From: Aselliscus stoliczkanus
Lineage: Eukaryota; Chordata; Mammalia; Chiroptera; Hipposideridae
NCBI GenBank assembly: GCA_033961575.1
Contig: CM066737.1
Coordinates: 102,204,709-102,268,708, forward strand
Direction: 5' to 3'
DNA: 64,000 nucleotides
Position 1 is the stretch's first letter, and the number at the start of each line of letters is the position of its first letter. The translations under genes were made by a program, and so were the position numbers. Positions 23,501 to 31,885 of the stretch are shown here, in pieces. Below the pieces are notes generated by a model. The model had not been told where the DNA came from. It saw only the letters and a list, made by a program, of their open reading frames with translations, and did not search any database.

Positions 23501-26500
23501 CACCACAGATTCTTTACTAATTACAAAAGCTTGTCTTTTGAACTTAACACGTCATGTGCATTTTTCTAAGTTGCATGATGCTCATAACATTTAATGCCTG
23601 AATACTTTAGCATTCATTCAACGCACCACATGTATTAAAGTTTACTTTATCCCAGCCACCGTGCTGGGCACGAGAGAATCCGGGGCTAGTTGAATAAGAA
23701 CACATTCCCTGTCCTGGAGGACCCATCAGGTAGTATAATGGTTCTCTACATTTTGGGGCTGACAAATCACCTTGCGAGAATGTGATAAAACTGTGGACCC
23801 ACTTCCTGGACAGCCGCAGCAGTGTGGGAAGTGCCACATTATAGCTTGTTCTCTCTTTTATGATTACACCCCAGGGGTACTCCTAGGCTCTCAGAATTGT
23901 GAGTAACTCAGGATAGGCATGTTGCTGCCAGTGGTACTGCCATCCACATCATCCACAAACCTGGCTGGACTCCCATGAATAAGCTCAGATTCCTCCTTCC
24001 TCCTCCCCGTCTCTCATCGTCATGTGGTCCTGGAGAACCTGGGTGTTGGAATCTTTCCCCCCTCCCCATATTGTCTGCTATGCCGCAAGGGGTGTGGCCT
24101 GGGCCTCAGCGCTCAGGCTCTGGAGATGAGAATGACCTCACTCCTGTTCATGAGTTTCTTTATAAAAAGGGGATGGTAATAGTACCCACTTTACATGGGA
24201 TGATTAAGTTTGTACTAAATGTAAGGCACTTAGCGCAGTACCTTGTCTATGGTAGGAAATGAGAGGGGAATTTTTATTATTATTTTGCTATCATTAATTT
24301 GACCTTAGTTCTGGTCTCCGTCATGTCTTGCCTGCTGCCAAGCCTCCCACGTGGCCCCTGCGCCGCCAGCTTTCCTTCTCTCAATCCATCTTCTGCCTGC
24401 AGAGGAATCTTCCTACATTGTCTTGGAGCTTAAAACTCAATGGCTTCCCTTGCCTATAAAATGCACAAAAATCCATATGAAACAGTTTGAAGTCCCCTGA
24501 TCTCCCCAGAAGGGTTTAATGCCTTTGCTTTCGCTCACACTACCCTCTGGGCTCTTGATATCCATTCCTGACGTTCTTAGCGAGAGGGAAGTACCAACTC
24601 ACATCCTGTTGGTCTGTGAGTCCACCTCAGTCATTGCTGACGTTGGGCCTGGGAGGTAAGAGTGGTCTCTTTATTGATTATAGAGTGCCGTCTCTCCCTC
24701 TAAGCCATACTCATCTCCCCGTGGCTGTCCTTGCCTTTGACTAGGAGAGTAAAATACCCTTCTCCCCCTGCATGAATCTGACATGCATTTTCCAGCACTA
24801 TTTTACACTTGGAATCCCCTTGCTTTTTTTTTTTTTTTTTGGGGGGGGGGGGTTGCATGGTTCATGTTGCCAAGGACCGTTCTTGCAATAATATATGGTG
24901 CAAATATTTTATTTCCATTGGGGCAGTGTGGACGAGTGGAGCAGGTGCTATGGATTTAATTTCTGGGTTTGCCAGTTACTGGGTAACTTTTCCCATGTTT
25001 CCTCCTAAACCTCATGCTCTCCATCCTTTAGGGTTGCTGTGAGGGACAGTTGAGATTGTACTTTGTAAACTTCAAACTGATATGAAAATACCTCTTTCCC
25101 CCTTTTGCTACATTTCAAGCAAGAGTGGACTGGAAAACAGTGATTTTTTTCTTGCTTTAATTTTTTCTAACAGTCCTTTTAAACATCTTTTAAAACAGCT
25201 CCGCCCGCCCATTACCCCAGGATTGCATGACTCCAACTCCATACCTTGAGACTGTTCTGGTAAAGTCCTGCTAATAAACCGCGTTAGTGTACGCCTTCCG
25301 CTGGGGGTTAAGTGTTGGTTAAAAGGTGCTCTTTATTGATTGTGGGTCACTGCAGTGTTGATGATGTGGTGGCAGCCAGGAACCAAGTTAATAGTGATAT
25401 AGACTGCTGTGTTCTTTATGCCCTTCCGGGCTTGTATTCTACCGTTTACTATTCATGCAAAACTCATTTAAAGCATACTAAGTTTTTATTCCATTGCTCT
25501 TATATTTTTATGGCTTCCAGGGGCTCTTTGAGAAGGAAGTAAGTATAGCAGTAACAATGCTTTGGGGGAAATTGTGTGCATGGCAACCTGTTTTAAAATA
25601 TGCTTTTTCCACATGAAATGAATTTTGATATAAAGAATTGTAGGAACTCATGCATGCTGGGAATCCTAAGTATGCCATTAAAAAATTTTTAATTCCAACC
25701 ACCTCTTCCTGTCAGTGGAGAAGAAATGGTTTAATGGCTGCCCCCAGGGTAGCATAAAAGGTGGGATATATGAGGCATTACTGTATCCTTGCCCTAGTGC
25801 CTTGGAATATATGGTTTTTTATATTGGGAATTTATTAGGAGCCAGGAGTCTTTGATGAACACCTTGACTGTGACAAGCCTTTTGTTTGTCACAGAACCAC
25901 GCGTAGACTGTTGCTGTCAAGTCTTGTAAGTCAAGCCTGGGTTGTAAGGATGGTGATTCCCGTGCCTTGTGGCTGGTGATTTGATTTTGTCTCATAAGAA
26001 ATAGTACAGTGAAAAACTTTTTTAGAAGAATGCTTCCATTATTTGGAGCACACCTGCATGCATGAGAGAGATTTGCTGTGATTTTGATTAACTGTAGATA
26101 GCCAGACCTTAAAGAAACAAAACGAAACTTTTTAGGGAGTGACAAGAAGGACTTCGCAAGGTGATTATGGTTTGTTTTTTAAAATTATTAATCATTTGTT
26201 TTTAAATCAACACTATCTAATAGAACTTTCTGCAATGATAGGAGATATTTTATAAACTGCACCATCCATTATGGCAGTCACCAGCCACACATGGCTATGG
26301 AGCACTTGAAGTGTGGCTCAGTGTGTTCAAGTGAGAAGTGATCTTTTAAATTGGATTTGATTTTAATTTATTCAAATTTAGGTAGGTACAGTGGCTTGTG
26401 GCTACCATATTAGACAGTGCAGGTTTAAAACTTTCCCCTCTTCGAATGTAACAAGACACACATGAATGGGTCTGTATTCTGCAGCATTTCATACAATTTA

Positions 26501-29500
26501 ACACGCAAGACCCAAGTATCTAATAACTCTCCCCACTGAGCAGTGTGTGTGTGTGTGTGTGTGTAGATTATTTAAAAAGACAGGCTAGTTTAAGATAGAG
26601 CTGCGATGTCTTGAGTTCAGTAAAAATATACCCAGATAAGTATATCTTAGGACTTCTTTAAATCTGTTCTGTGTGAAACAAAAATGAACCCTGAAGTCAC
26701 ACGCGTCAGAGTAGCACCCACATTTTTTGGAATGCGCAGGAGCCACTGCTGTTCTGCGCATGGATGATGATCTATGTTTGATTTCCAGCAGTTGTTTTTT
26801 GCTGCCACATGAATGCCATAAAATCAGCAAGTTTAGCGGCAATGCCTCTTTTGATAATTCTGTTCTTGAGTGTCATGGTTTATTTGGTTGTCTTAACCTG
26901 GCCCCTGACACACATGAAAGAATATTAGTGAACCCCGTCATTTGCCTTGGATATGAGTAAATCCAGGCTGAGCCTCACAGACTCAGCCTGTGCTGTTTTC
27001 ATGTGTTGGCAGAGTATGGGGCAGGTGGTCATCAGACAGGAGGAAATGAGAGCCATTAGGTTAGAAACAGACCTGCCCACGTCCACTTGCTCGTGTGGGT
27101 AGGGAATTACTCTTGGTACCGGAAACAATTCTGAAAATCATGCACTTGACAGTATTCATGAGTTTTTTACATTTCCATGACTTTTTGAGAGCTACCCTGT
27201 ATGAATATGTAACCCTCATAAGTAGCAACAGCTTATATTTTGATATAGCTTTCCAGGGCACCTATATACATTCTCTTTTGGCCCTCATAACATTTTGGTG
27301 AGGTTGTTGGTATTAATACTACTATTTCTAGGCTCTCAGGAGTCCAGTGATCAATGCGTAGGTGTATGGCCAATATGTCGTACAGCCAGGACTGTGAGGG
27401 GGCAGATGTGGGCCCGCCGCACTCCTCGCCTGGCTCAGAGGTGGAGAAGGAAGCGGGTCTAAAGCCGATGACTGAAGCAATGGGGTACCCTCAGCCTCTT
27501 GGGCCTTCTCACTTGTGGTATCGGGGGACATGCCTGGAGAGGTGATGCTCCCCACTGCAGTGCAGCTTAAACTTGAGCTTGTGGCCTGGGCTAGCATGAC
27601 GGGGATTCTGGCCCCACGTCCAACAAGCTGTGCACCCAGTGAATCGCTTGAACACCCGTGGCCTCCATTTCTTTTCAGATAGGGAGTTAAGTGCAATTTC
27701 CATATCCCCTTTCTTTGCTAATTCTCTGACAGGAAATGTTGCATGGAACCACAGAGGATTCTGTACTTGTACAACAGTGGTGTGCATGGACAAGGACGTA
27801 TTAACTTTTGGGGCCAGTTTTAAAAAAACCAAAACATTCTTCAGTTATTCCCATGTTTTCTTTATTGGAAACCTTTTTGTAACAGTAGAAGTGATTTTCC
27901 TGAACTAAAATATAACTAGGAAGTATCTTTTACTTGACTGCTTTTAAGGATATGTTGATTTATATGTTTAACATATCTTGTCTTTCTGCCAATTCTTTTT
28001 GTTTGTTTGTTTTGGTTTTTTTTGAGGGCAGTATCACTGGCCCTCATATGTGGGACCCGAACCGGGGCTGCTGGCTTCCCAGGCCAGCGCTTAACCACTG
28101 CGCCACTCGGCCGGCCCCTTTTCTGCCAATTCTTAATCTTCTTCTAGCTCCTCTCCATACTCCAGGTCGCCCTCCACCCCAGCCCTTTCCAGTATTTTGT
28201 CCAAAAGTCAGGGAGGACAGTGAAGTTATCTTTTATGATTTTGTTTAGATATTTATTGATACATGCTCAATATGTTTAGAGTAAATCTTTGTCTTCTAAC
28301 CTGTCAGCATAGAGTTTCTCCATCTGTTCCCTCTCCTCCCTTTAAAAAAAAAGATTTTCACCTGTTATGGAATTCAGACTTCTCTTGCCACAAGTCAGCA
28401 GACACTTGGCCAAAAGTAGGGATGGGTCTGACATAAAACAATTCCTGGCAATGTTATCTCCATAGATCAGTAGAACTCTTGTGGAACTGATCAACCTGCT
28501 GACTTATTTGGAATCGAGCAAGAGGAACCCCAAACTGAGCACACAGCTCAGAGCCAAGTACAGTTGCAGGGCTATCTCATGGAGAAGGTGTATTTCTAAG
28601 GGACCCCAACGTGGCGACATCTATGTCAATAATTGGTCCTGTTTTGAATATTCCATGTGATTCGAGGTAGTCGGAGCATCCATAAAGTTTCTAATTTGAA
28701 AATAGCATAGTTGTGCAAATTATTTCTCAGATCCTTACACCTATGAAAATATTTGTTGGATTGGAAAACGTTCATGCTGCTGACCTCATACATCATAGTG
28801 AACATATGATCTGAAATGGGTAGGATTTCAAGGTGAGCTTAGAGAGTACATTAATGTTTTTCACGTGCACTACTGGTTGTTTCCTGGGTCTTGAGTCATC
28901 GTGTATGTCTTAGTTTTAATGACCACCAAAATCAGTATCCCCGTGGAGTTTGCAGACTGTGGATGGCCAGCTCCTCCACAATGGAGTTTAGCAAGGGAGC
29001 CGCTGTGGTCCTCAAACACAGAGGCAAAACACAACCTGCCGCTGAACAAAAAGGACAGCATTTGACTAACGTAATCAAGGGATGTGCAGCTGTTCTGACT
29101 GTCTTCTAGTCCTTTTATGTTGCTAAAGGAAAGAGTTGTCATCAGAAGGGTGAAAAATGAAAAAACGGAATGTCCAGGTATTATTTTATGCTGTGTTATT
29201 GCACTTGAGAACAAATTGAGATCGGCAAAAATATGACTAAGTGAGGTTTAACCTCGGATGGACTGCGGTTTAGGCTCTAATATGGCAAGAGTAGATTCAC
29301 AGAAAATAAATGGGTTCATCAGCTGAGGCTTTCATTTTAACTGAATTTTTTTAACATAATACATCCAGTAGAAAGCAGACAATAGGTAAGACGGTCAAGA
29401 GCAATCTGCTTTCAAGACTTTTGTTAAAGTTTAGAAATTATTAGTGGTCTTCTGAAGATTATAAATTTAATCTAAATTGAAATGCTCTTATAAATTTTCT

Positions 29501-29816
29501 GAATAAGTTACTTCCAATTTAAGACAAAAGCAAGTGATTCTTAGTTCCTTTGACAAAAGGATACCGTTGTGTGTGATTGAACTAACCTCTTCCTGTAGTG
29601 AGTAGAAAATAATAATAGAACATTCCTTAGTATTGTCTCTGAGTGGGGATTAATTATGGAAATCATTTGGGATTGTAAATAGAAAAATTACCTGGTTTGG
29701 TTTTTTTTAGCACCTTACTAAGTTACTTCCTCTTTTGATCCAGGGATAGATACAGCGATACCAGTAGTGATGACAGCTTTTCAAACTCAAGAATGGCTGA
29801 GTGGGAAATAAGCTGA
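5539..29816 (+). CDS. CTPS2: CTP synthase 2, C-terminal part (four exons)
   Basis: CTP synthase makes CTP from UTP, ATP and glutamine in the cytosol: an N-terminal amidoligase domain and a C-terminal class-I glutamine amidotransferase domain. The window encodes about the last 122 residues. Exon joins: 5539-5592 (phase 0), 7673-7769 (ends with one base of an Asn codon), 13694-13838 (ends with two bases of a Gly codon), 29744-29816 (stop TGA 29814-29816). Recognisable blocks in order are [65 protein letters not shown] and DRYSD...EIS. FHPEF carries the catalytic His (codon 13723-13725) and Glu (13729-13731). [15 protein letters not shown] and the short EIS end fit CTPS2 better than CTPS1. The nucleophile Cys and the synthase domain lie upstream of the window. 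Introns and open frames exclude a processed pseudogene. Confidence 0.95.
5593..7672 (+). other. CTPS2: CTPS2 intron
   Basis: Donor gtaggt at 5593; acceptor after a pyrimidine tract, 'ggttttccag', ending at 7672. It contains an L1MA-type 3' end (about 6045-6985) and none of the young SINEs. In 5600-6040 and 6990-7660 I see no gene and no repeat I can name. Confidence 0.88.
6045..6985 (+). mobile_element. L1 3' end (L1MA-like)
   Basis: Sense-strand 3' part of an old L1: 'aatcaaaaccatagagatac', the 'aaacactgctggtgggg' block, the ORF2 C-terminal region, and a 3' UTR ending 'gtgaatatactaaaaacc...ctcaataaagctgtta'. It is 5'-truncated, its reading frame is decayed, and it ends in A-rich sequence. 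Confidence 0.9.
7673..7769 (+). CDS. CTPS2: CTPS2 coding exon ([11 protein letters not shown]...)
   Basis: A 97-bp exon with 32 full codons from VNPSL to IIELT plus one base of the next Asn codon. The acceptor 'ttccag' ends at 7672 and the donor gtaagt starts at 7770. The exon runs through the conserved GQDVDG block of the amidotransferase domain. Confidence 0.94.
8009..8150 (-). repeat. SINE-B
   Basis: T-rich left end, 'agctgagccatcctgccacc', tRNA-like unit, and end 'ccactcggccggct'. Perfect target-site duplication TGATGTATTGTT on both sides (7997-8008 and 8151-8162). Confidence 0.92.
8482..8901 (-). repeat. SINE-C (long, T+ tail)
   Basis: The left end is the reverse complement of the tail, with 'aaagattttt' then 'gaggggaacagacaagttgc'; the body follows, and then the tRNA head ending in 'cactcggcaggccc'. 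The AATAAA signal is degraded in this copy. Target-site duplication GAGAAGTTT at 8473-8481 and 8902-8910. Confidence 0.9.
9285..9455 (-). repeat. hAT-type MITE fragment
   Basis: Antisense copy of an ancient non-autonomous DNA transposon: 'gtctatggctactttta', then 'atttggccctttacagaaa', then 'gttcaccaaaccctgttct'. The same family is seen at 30135-30325 and 37780-37975. Family name not assigned. Confidence 0.55.
9640..9866 (+). repeat. MER20 hAT-Charlie MITE
   Basis: Nearly full-length: 'tgacatttggggctggatca', 'tgtgggatgttcagcagcac', 'cccactggatgccagtagca', and terminal 'gggaaccactgttct', all in the MER20 order. MER20 copies have been linked to endometrial enhancers in placentals; nothing here shows such activity. 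Confidence 0.88.
10395..10570 (-). repeat. MIR SINE
   Basis: Antisense MIR with 'cactttacagaggagactga', 'aggttaagtaacctgcccaa' and 'ccatccagctagagtacctg'. Confidence 0.85.
11596..11765 (+). repeat. hAT-type MITE fragment
   Basis: Diverged copy of the element with the paired motifs 'ttcaatatggtagccac' and 'ggggctaggggctac' around an AT-rich centre. Related copies are at 26205-26425, 40825-41105 and 56595-56935. Confidence 0.55.
12017..12128 (-). repeat. SINE-A
   Basis: Poly(T) with interspersed C, inverse head ending 'cactcggccggccc'. Target-site duplication TAAGTGATTTTT at 12005-12016 and 12129-12140. Confidence 0.92.
12319..12421 (-). repeat. SINE-A
   Basis: Inverse head ending 'cgcttggccggccc'. 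Target-site duplication AAGAATTTTT at 12309-12318 and 12422-12431. Confidence 0.9.
12602..12709 (+). repeat. SINE-A, first of a pair
   Basis: Head starts GGGCCGGCCGAGTGGCGCGG and ends in about 14 A. The left flank AAAACCCTCAATATG (12587-12601) recurs not after this copy but after the next SINE (12839-12853); the two copies are separated by 13 bp, 'ctattgataattt'. Confidence 0.92.
12723..12838 (+). repeat. SINE-A, second of a pair
   Basis: Slightly more diverged head (ggggctggcagagtggcgcg) with an (AAAAC)n-A tail. It is followed by the duplicated target AAAACCCTCAATATG that also precedes the first copy. Confidence 0.92.
13013..13121 (-). repeat. SINE-A
   Basis: Poly(T) then inverse head ending 'cactcggccagccc'. 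Target-site duplication GAAAGTCCATCCTTT at about 12998-13012 and 13122-13136. Confidence 0.92.
13694..13838 (+). CDS. CTPS2: CTPS2 coding exon with catalytic His/Glu
   Basis: A 145-bp exon. Two bases complete an Asn, 47 codons run from [13 protein letters not shown] to LQHGCQLSH, and two bases start a Gly codon. [12 protein letters not shown] holds the His and Glu of the Cys-His-Glu triad that releases ammonia from glutamine. The donor is gg|gtaacc at 13839; +4/+5 are not the most favourable bases, so it looks moderate rather than strong. Confidence 0.95.
14125..14680 (-). mobile_element. L1 3'-region fragment (L1ME-like), antisense
   Basis: Reverse complement of L1 sequence: 'ctgttcatatcctttgcc', 'gcaaatattttttcaaagt', 'tttttaaatttatgtagtca' and 'gtgaggtagggatctcactt' in the expected order. 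It is AT-rich, strongly diverged, and cut by the SINE at 14681. Confidence 0.75.
14681..14794 (-). repeat. SINE-B, 5'-truncated
   Basis: Poly(T), 'agctgagccatcctgccacc' and the tRNA-like part, stopping at 'cttgcactcttgagc' without the terminal A-box segment. Target-site duplication ACAACCC at 14674-14680 and 14795-14801 shows that this is a 5'-truncated insertion, not later loss. Confidence 0.88.
15266..15407 (-). repeat. SINE-B
   Basis: Poly(T), 'agttgagccatcctgccacc', unit with 'ggaatcgaaccggcgaccct' (inverse B box), end 'ctcagctggcccc'. Target-site duplication CCTAGCATTT at 15256-15265 and 15408-15417. Confidence 0.92.
18351..18495 (-). repeat. SINE-B
   Basis: (TTTA)n/T-rich left end, then the complete unit ending 'ccactcagccggccc'. 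Target-site duplication TTTCCCTCTCTACTT at 18336-18350 and 18496-18510. Confidence 0.92.
18744..18854 (-). repeat. SINE-A
   Basis: Inverse head close to consensus, ending 'cactcggccggccc'. Sixteen-base target-site duplication GACTATGCTCACTTTT at 18728-18743 and 18855-18870. Confidence 0.94.
18945..19345 (-). repeat. ancient L1-like 3' fragment
   Basis: Contains 'gaaacttacagaaaagatga', 'cctttcacctagattcatca' and 'tatcacatatttcctaaaag', a recurring old mammalian repeat of the L1ME type. Strand and family are uncertain. Confidence 0.4.
19716..19833 (+). repeat. SINE-A, first of a tandem
   Basis: Head near consensus with about 22 A at the tail. It is preceded by AAAAGTTATTTCT (19703-19715) and followed by the same 13-mer at 19834-19846. 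Confidence 0.93.
19847..19960 (+). repeat. SINE-A, second of a tandem
   Basis: A more diverged copy (gggttggccaagtggcgcag) lying directly after the second AAAAGTTATTTCT, with a third copy of that 13-mer after its A-rich tail at 19961-19973. Confidence 0.93.
20165..20465 (-). mobile_element. L1 3' end, antisense
   Basis: Reverse complement of an L1 tail: 'gttctctgtatctgtgggtc', 'agattccgtatataagtgaa', 'tctttctctgtctgactta', 'gagtatattccattgtaata'. It begins after a C11/T9 homopolymer. Confidence 0.82.
20795..21184 (-). pseudogene. mariner transposase 3' part (inverted copy)
   Basis: On the minus strand this encodes a frame-broken C-terminal mariner transposase: blocks equivalent to HPPY...CNFW...FPKVKM, then [11 protein letters not shown] and KWQERWDR, followed by a 3' UTR and terminal repeat. 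Stops and frameshifts make it dead. Relative to the plus copy it has about 45 bp extra after the FPKVKM block, so it preserves sequence deleted in the other arm. Confidence 0.8.
21264..21708 (+). repeat. SINE-C, full length
   Basis: Starts GGGCCGGCCGAGTGGCGCAT, runs through the head, the body 'gctccacctggagctgggct' and the tail with AATAAAATCTTTA plus A14. Perfect 15-bp target-site duplication AATATGGGAAGTGGC at 21249-21263 and 21709-21723. This is a good reference copy for the family. Confidence 0.96.
21830..22103 (+). pseudogene. mariner transposase C terminus (plus copy)
   Basis: Upstream bases encode a degraded [12 protein letters not shown] segment. The 83-codon open stretch (21852-22103) has [20 protein letters not shown], with the Asp in the position of the third acidic catalytic residue of DD34D mariner enzymes, and ends SERECFEGD. 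The N-terminal DNA-binding part and the first acidic residue are missing, so it is non-functional. Confidence 0.82.
22131..22233 (-). repeat. SINE-A inside the mariner 3' UTR
   Basis: Poly(T) plus inverse head ending 'actcggccggccc', inserted between the transposase stop and the terminal repeat. Flanks 'taatttttt' and 'taaatttttt' are short target copies. Confidence 0.88.
22500..22898 (-). repeat. SINE-C
   Basis: Left end 'tttttttattgggaaattgg', then the reverse-complemented body and a tRNA head ending 'cactcagccggccc'. The flank 'cagaatg/cagaatt' is a weak target-site duplication. It is the left half of an inverted pair with 22949-23382. Confidence 0.9.
22949..23382 (+). repeat. SINE-C
   Basis: Head 'aggccggccgagtggcacgt', complete body, tail CCCCAATAAAATCTTTAAAA. 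Target-site duplication AAAAATGTAGA at 22934-22944 and about 23383-23393. The long antisense open frame across it (22910-23485) is SINE sequence, not a gene. Confidence 0.92.
24130..24262 (+). repeat. MIR SINE fragment
   Basis: Forward MIR 3' part: 'ggggatggtaatagtaccca', 'gggatgattaagtttg', 'gcacttagcgcagtaccttg'. Confidence 0.7.
24915..25085 (+). repeat. MIR SINE fragment
   Basis: Forward MIR-like: 'tttgccagttactgggtaac', 'catgctctccatcctttagg', 'gttgctgtgagggacagttg'. Confidence 0.55.
26205..26425 (+). repeat. hAT-type MITE
   Basis: 'aacactatctaatagaactt' at the left and 'ctaccatattagacagtgca' at the right form the terminal inverted repeat. Internal blocks 'cacacatggctatggagcac' and 'ttgaagtgtggctcagtg' match a common placental hAT MITE whose name I do not assign. 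Confidence 0.72.
26543..26564. repeat. (TG)n microsatellite
   Basis: About 11 uninterrupted TG units. Confidence 0.95.
27998..28118 (-). repeat. SINE-A
   Basis: T-rich (GTTT)n left part, inverse head ending 'cactcggccggcccc'. Target-site duplication TTTCTGCCAATTCTT on both sides. Confidence 0.93.
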
Positions 29817-29857
29817 AACTAATCCATGACTTGGAGTAAAAGGGACCGCCAGAGATG
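29744..29857 (+). CDS. CTPS2: CTPS2 last coding exon and start of 3' UTR
   Basis: One base completes a Gly codon, then [20 protein letters not shown] and EIS, stop TGA at 29814-29816. The Ser/Asp-rich tail matches the CTPS2 C terminus, with one extra Ser in the DTSSDD stretch compared with the human protein as I remember it. After the stop, 41 nt of UTR reach a strong donor, ATG|GTAAGG, at 29858. Confidence 0.9.
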
Positions 29858-30826
29858 GTAAGGACTCTTTAAGTTCTTGTGTGTTTTACAGACAAGCTGT
29901 CATCTTTGGGTAGAAGGGAGCACTGCACTTTTCTGCAGGATCCGGCTTGCTTAAGCTGGCACACTTGACAGTCCGCTATGCCTTTGGGAAGCTGAAATGC
30001 ACCTGAGGAAGCTAGCAGTTAGCAGTTAGCATGGAGAGAATGGAATGTACTTGAGACCAGGAAAAAAATATATAAGTGCACCTATAAAAGTATACCTGGA
30101 GACCAAAGTGATTAAAGCTCTAATAGTTTATGCCAGGGATCCACAAACTTTCTCTGTAAAGCGCCAGAGAGTAAATGTGTTGTTTTACAGGCCATGCAGT
30201 CGCTGTCACAGCTGCTCCACTCGGCCGTGTTAGAGGAAAAGCAACCGCAGATAATACATAACTGAATGGGCATGGTAGCATCCCAGTAAAACTCTCTTTA
30301 TAAAAATAGTTTGCTGGCCCCTGACCTAAGTCATTCATGGAAAAGCAGATTTCTTTGGATTTGTATAAAATAAAATAGTATTTGATTTCTTTGTAGGGAG
30401 ATGCCAGAGACTGGCTTGGCTTATGAGGGCAGCTTATTTTCCCCATGGCTCTATTAGACTTTATTAAGAGAGGCTAGCAGCCTGGCTAACTTTATCACAT
30501 TCCAGCTCAGAGGTTGTAGTGCCTGGGATTACCCTGGGGTTGTGGCAGGCCTTGAAGTGGATGAGCTGCTCTTTTCAGCAAGGACAGCAGCTTTGGGAAA
30601 ATTGGTAAAGAGCACATTGCCCCACTCGGTTCGTATTTCACTTAGGGGCCCAATATTCACTTTCACCAGGGAAAGTGTGTCCATATTTATTAAGGCTTGC
30701 CTCAAACATGGAGGTCTTCAGGAACAAAGAAAAATGATGCAAAGATTAGCACTTTAAAGACTTATTCAGGTTCTGATGTTGCTAATACTTACATTCTGGA
30801 TTTTGTTTGTTTGTTTTGTATTTAAG
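29858..30826 (+). other. CTPS2: Predicted CTPS2 3' UTR intron
   Basis: Donor gtaagg at 29858. The acceptor is a T-rich tract, 'gtttgttttgtatttaag', ending at 30826. The interval contains one hAT MITE (30135-30325) and an AATAAA at 30369-30374 that could serve an unspliced, shorter 3' end. The splice is predicted from sites only. Confidence 0.6.
30135..30325 (+). repeat. hAT-type MITE
   Basis: 'ctctgtaaagcgccagagag', 'tttacaggccatgcagtcgc', 'gtaaaactctctttataaaa' and 'tttgctggcccctgac' are the ordered blocks of a common placental MITE. Similar copies at 9285-9455 and 37780-37975 are antisense. Confidence 0.75.
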
Positions 30827-31055
30827 TTTCTGAAGTAATTGAAGCCAAGATGAAAGAACTATTTGAAGAAAGCACCACACCCATAAAGAATCACTCTGTT
30901 CTCCACCAACATGGGCTGTCAAGCCTCAAAGGGAATCTAATACTATGTACTCTCATGAAGCGGAACCAAAGGGTTACTGCCCCTTTTCCTCCAGAAGCAG
31001 CCTTCGGTTCTCACGAATTTCTGTAGCTGATTAAACCTTTGCCAACAGCCTCACT
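30827..31055 (+). other. CTPS2: Predicted CTPS2 terminal 3' UTR exon with poly(A) signal
   Basis: Begins after 'tatttaag'. The sequence is repeat-free, and a polyadenylation signal ATTAAA lies at 31030-31035. A strongly GT-rich tract follows at about 31065-31110 ('gttcatgttttgtgtggtg'), the expected downstream element, so cleavage should fall near 31050-31060. The end coordinate is an estimate. Confidence 0.6.
31030..31035 (+). terminator. ATTAAA polyadenylation signal, CTPS2
   Basis: Common variant of AATAAA, with a GT-rich downstream element 30-75 nt away. Confidence 0.65.
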
Positions 31056-31885
31056 GGGGAGAAAGTGTGTTCATGTTTTGTGTGGTGTATCGTGATGTTT
31101 GGGTTGTGAGCAAGGATCCTGGTAACTGAGCCTTCATAGTGCTGTATGGGAGGGGTGGCAGGGCACATGCAAAAACCAATTTTGAGTCAAAAATGAGTCA
31201 CTCTGTTATCTGGACCGCAACCACAGATTTGGGTGTGCCCCAAGTTTATTTGAATTCCTCACTATTTATTTCTAGTTAAAAGGAAATTTAAACAGGTCCA
31301 AAAGTGGGGGTGGCAAGTAAGGCTCTTGCTCAGGCACAGAATTTAAGGGGGCATAAAAAAAACAACTCAGGAATCAAAATCAGTAATATATATATAAATT
31401 GAGGTGAAATTCCCATAACATAGAATTAACCAGTTTAAAGTGAACAATCCAGTGGCAATGAGTACATTCACAGTGTTGTGCAACCCCACTTTGGTCTATT
31501 TTTGAAACATCTCCAAGATTCCAAAATAAATGCCCGTGTCCATTATTGGTCACTGCCCATTCCTACCTCCCAGCCCCTGGCAACTGTTAATTTCCTTTCT
31601 GTTTCTATGATTTGCCTATTCTAGATATTTCATATAAGTGGAATCACACAATATGTGTTTTTTTTGTGTCTGGCTTCTTTCATTTAACATTGTGGTTTCA
31701 AGGGTCATCCTTGTTGTAGCATTTCAGTACTTCATTTCTTTTTATTGTTGAATAAAGTTCCATTTTATGTATTTACCACAATTTGTTTATTCATCTGTTG
31801 ATGGTCATTTGGGTTGTTTTCACCTTTCTGCTGTTATTAATAACGGTGTTATGAACATTCACGGGCAAATATTTGATACCTGTTT

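Larger units (their letters stand above)
13839..29743 (+). other. CTPS2: CTPS2 large intron (15.9 kb)
   Basis: Donor gtaacc. The acceptor at 29743 is preceded by a pyrimidine tract, with a good branch-point candidate TTACTAAG at 29715-29722. Repeats inside include L1 antisense pieces, a mariner palindrome and ten of the young SINEs, listed separately. In 15420-16200, 16250-18335, 19350-19700, 20466-20790, 22300-22480, 23400-24130, 25090-26200, 26570-27980 and 28135-29700 I see no gene and no repeat I can name. Part of 27350-27800 is GC-rich, without a recognisable product. Confidence 0.85.

Noticed and set aside
5539..29816. CTPS1 rather than CTPS2
   Set aside because: The IKQFEQ and LAATGNLNA blocks and the short EIS end fit CTPS2; CTPS1 has a different sequence here and a longer, different tail.
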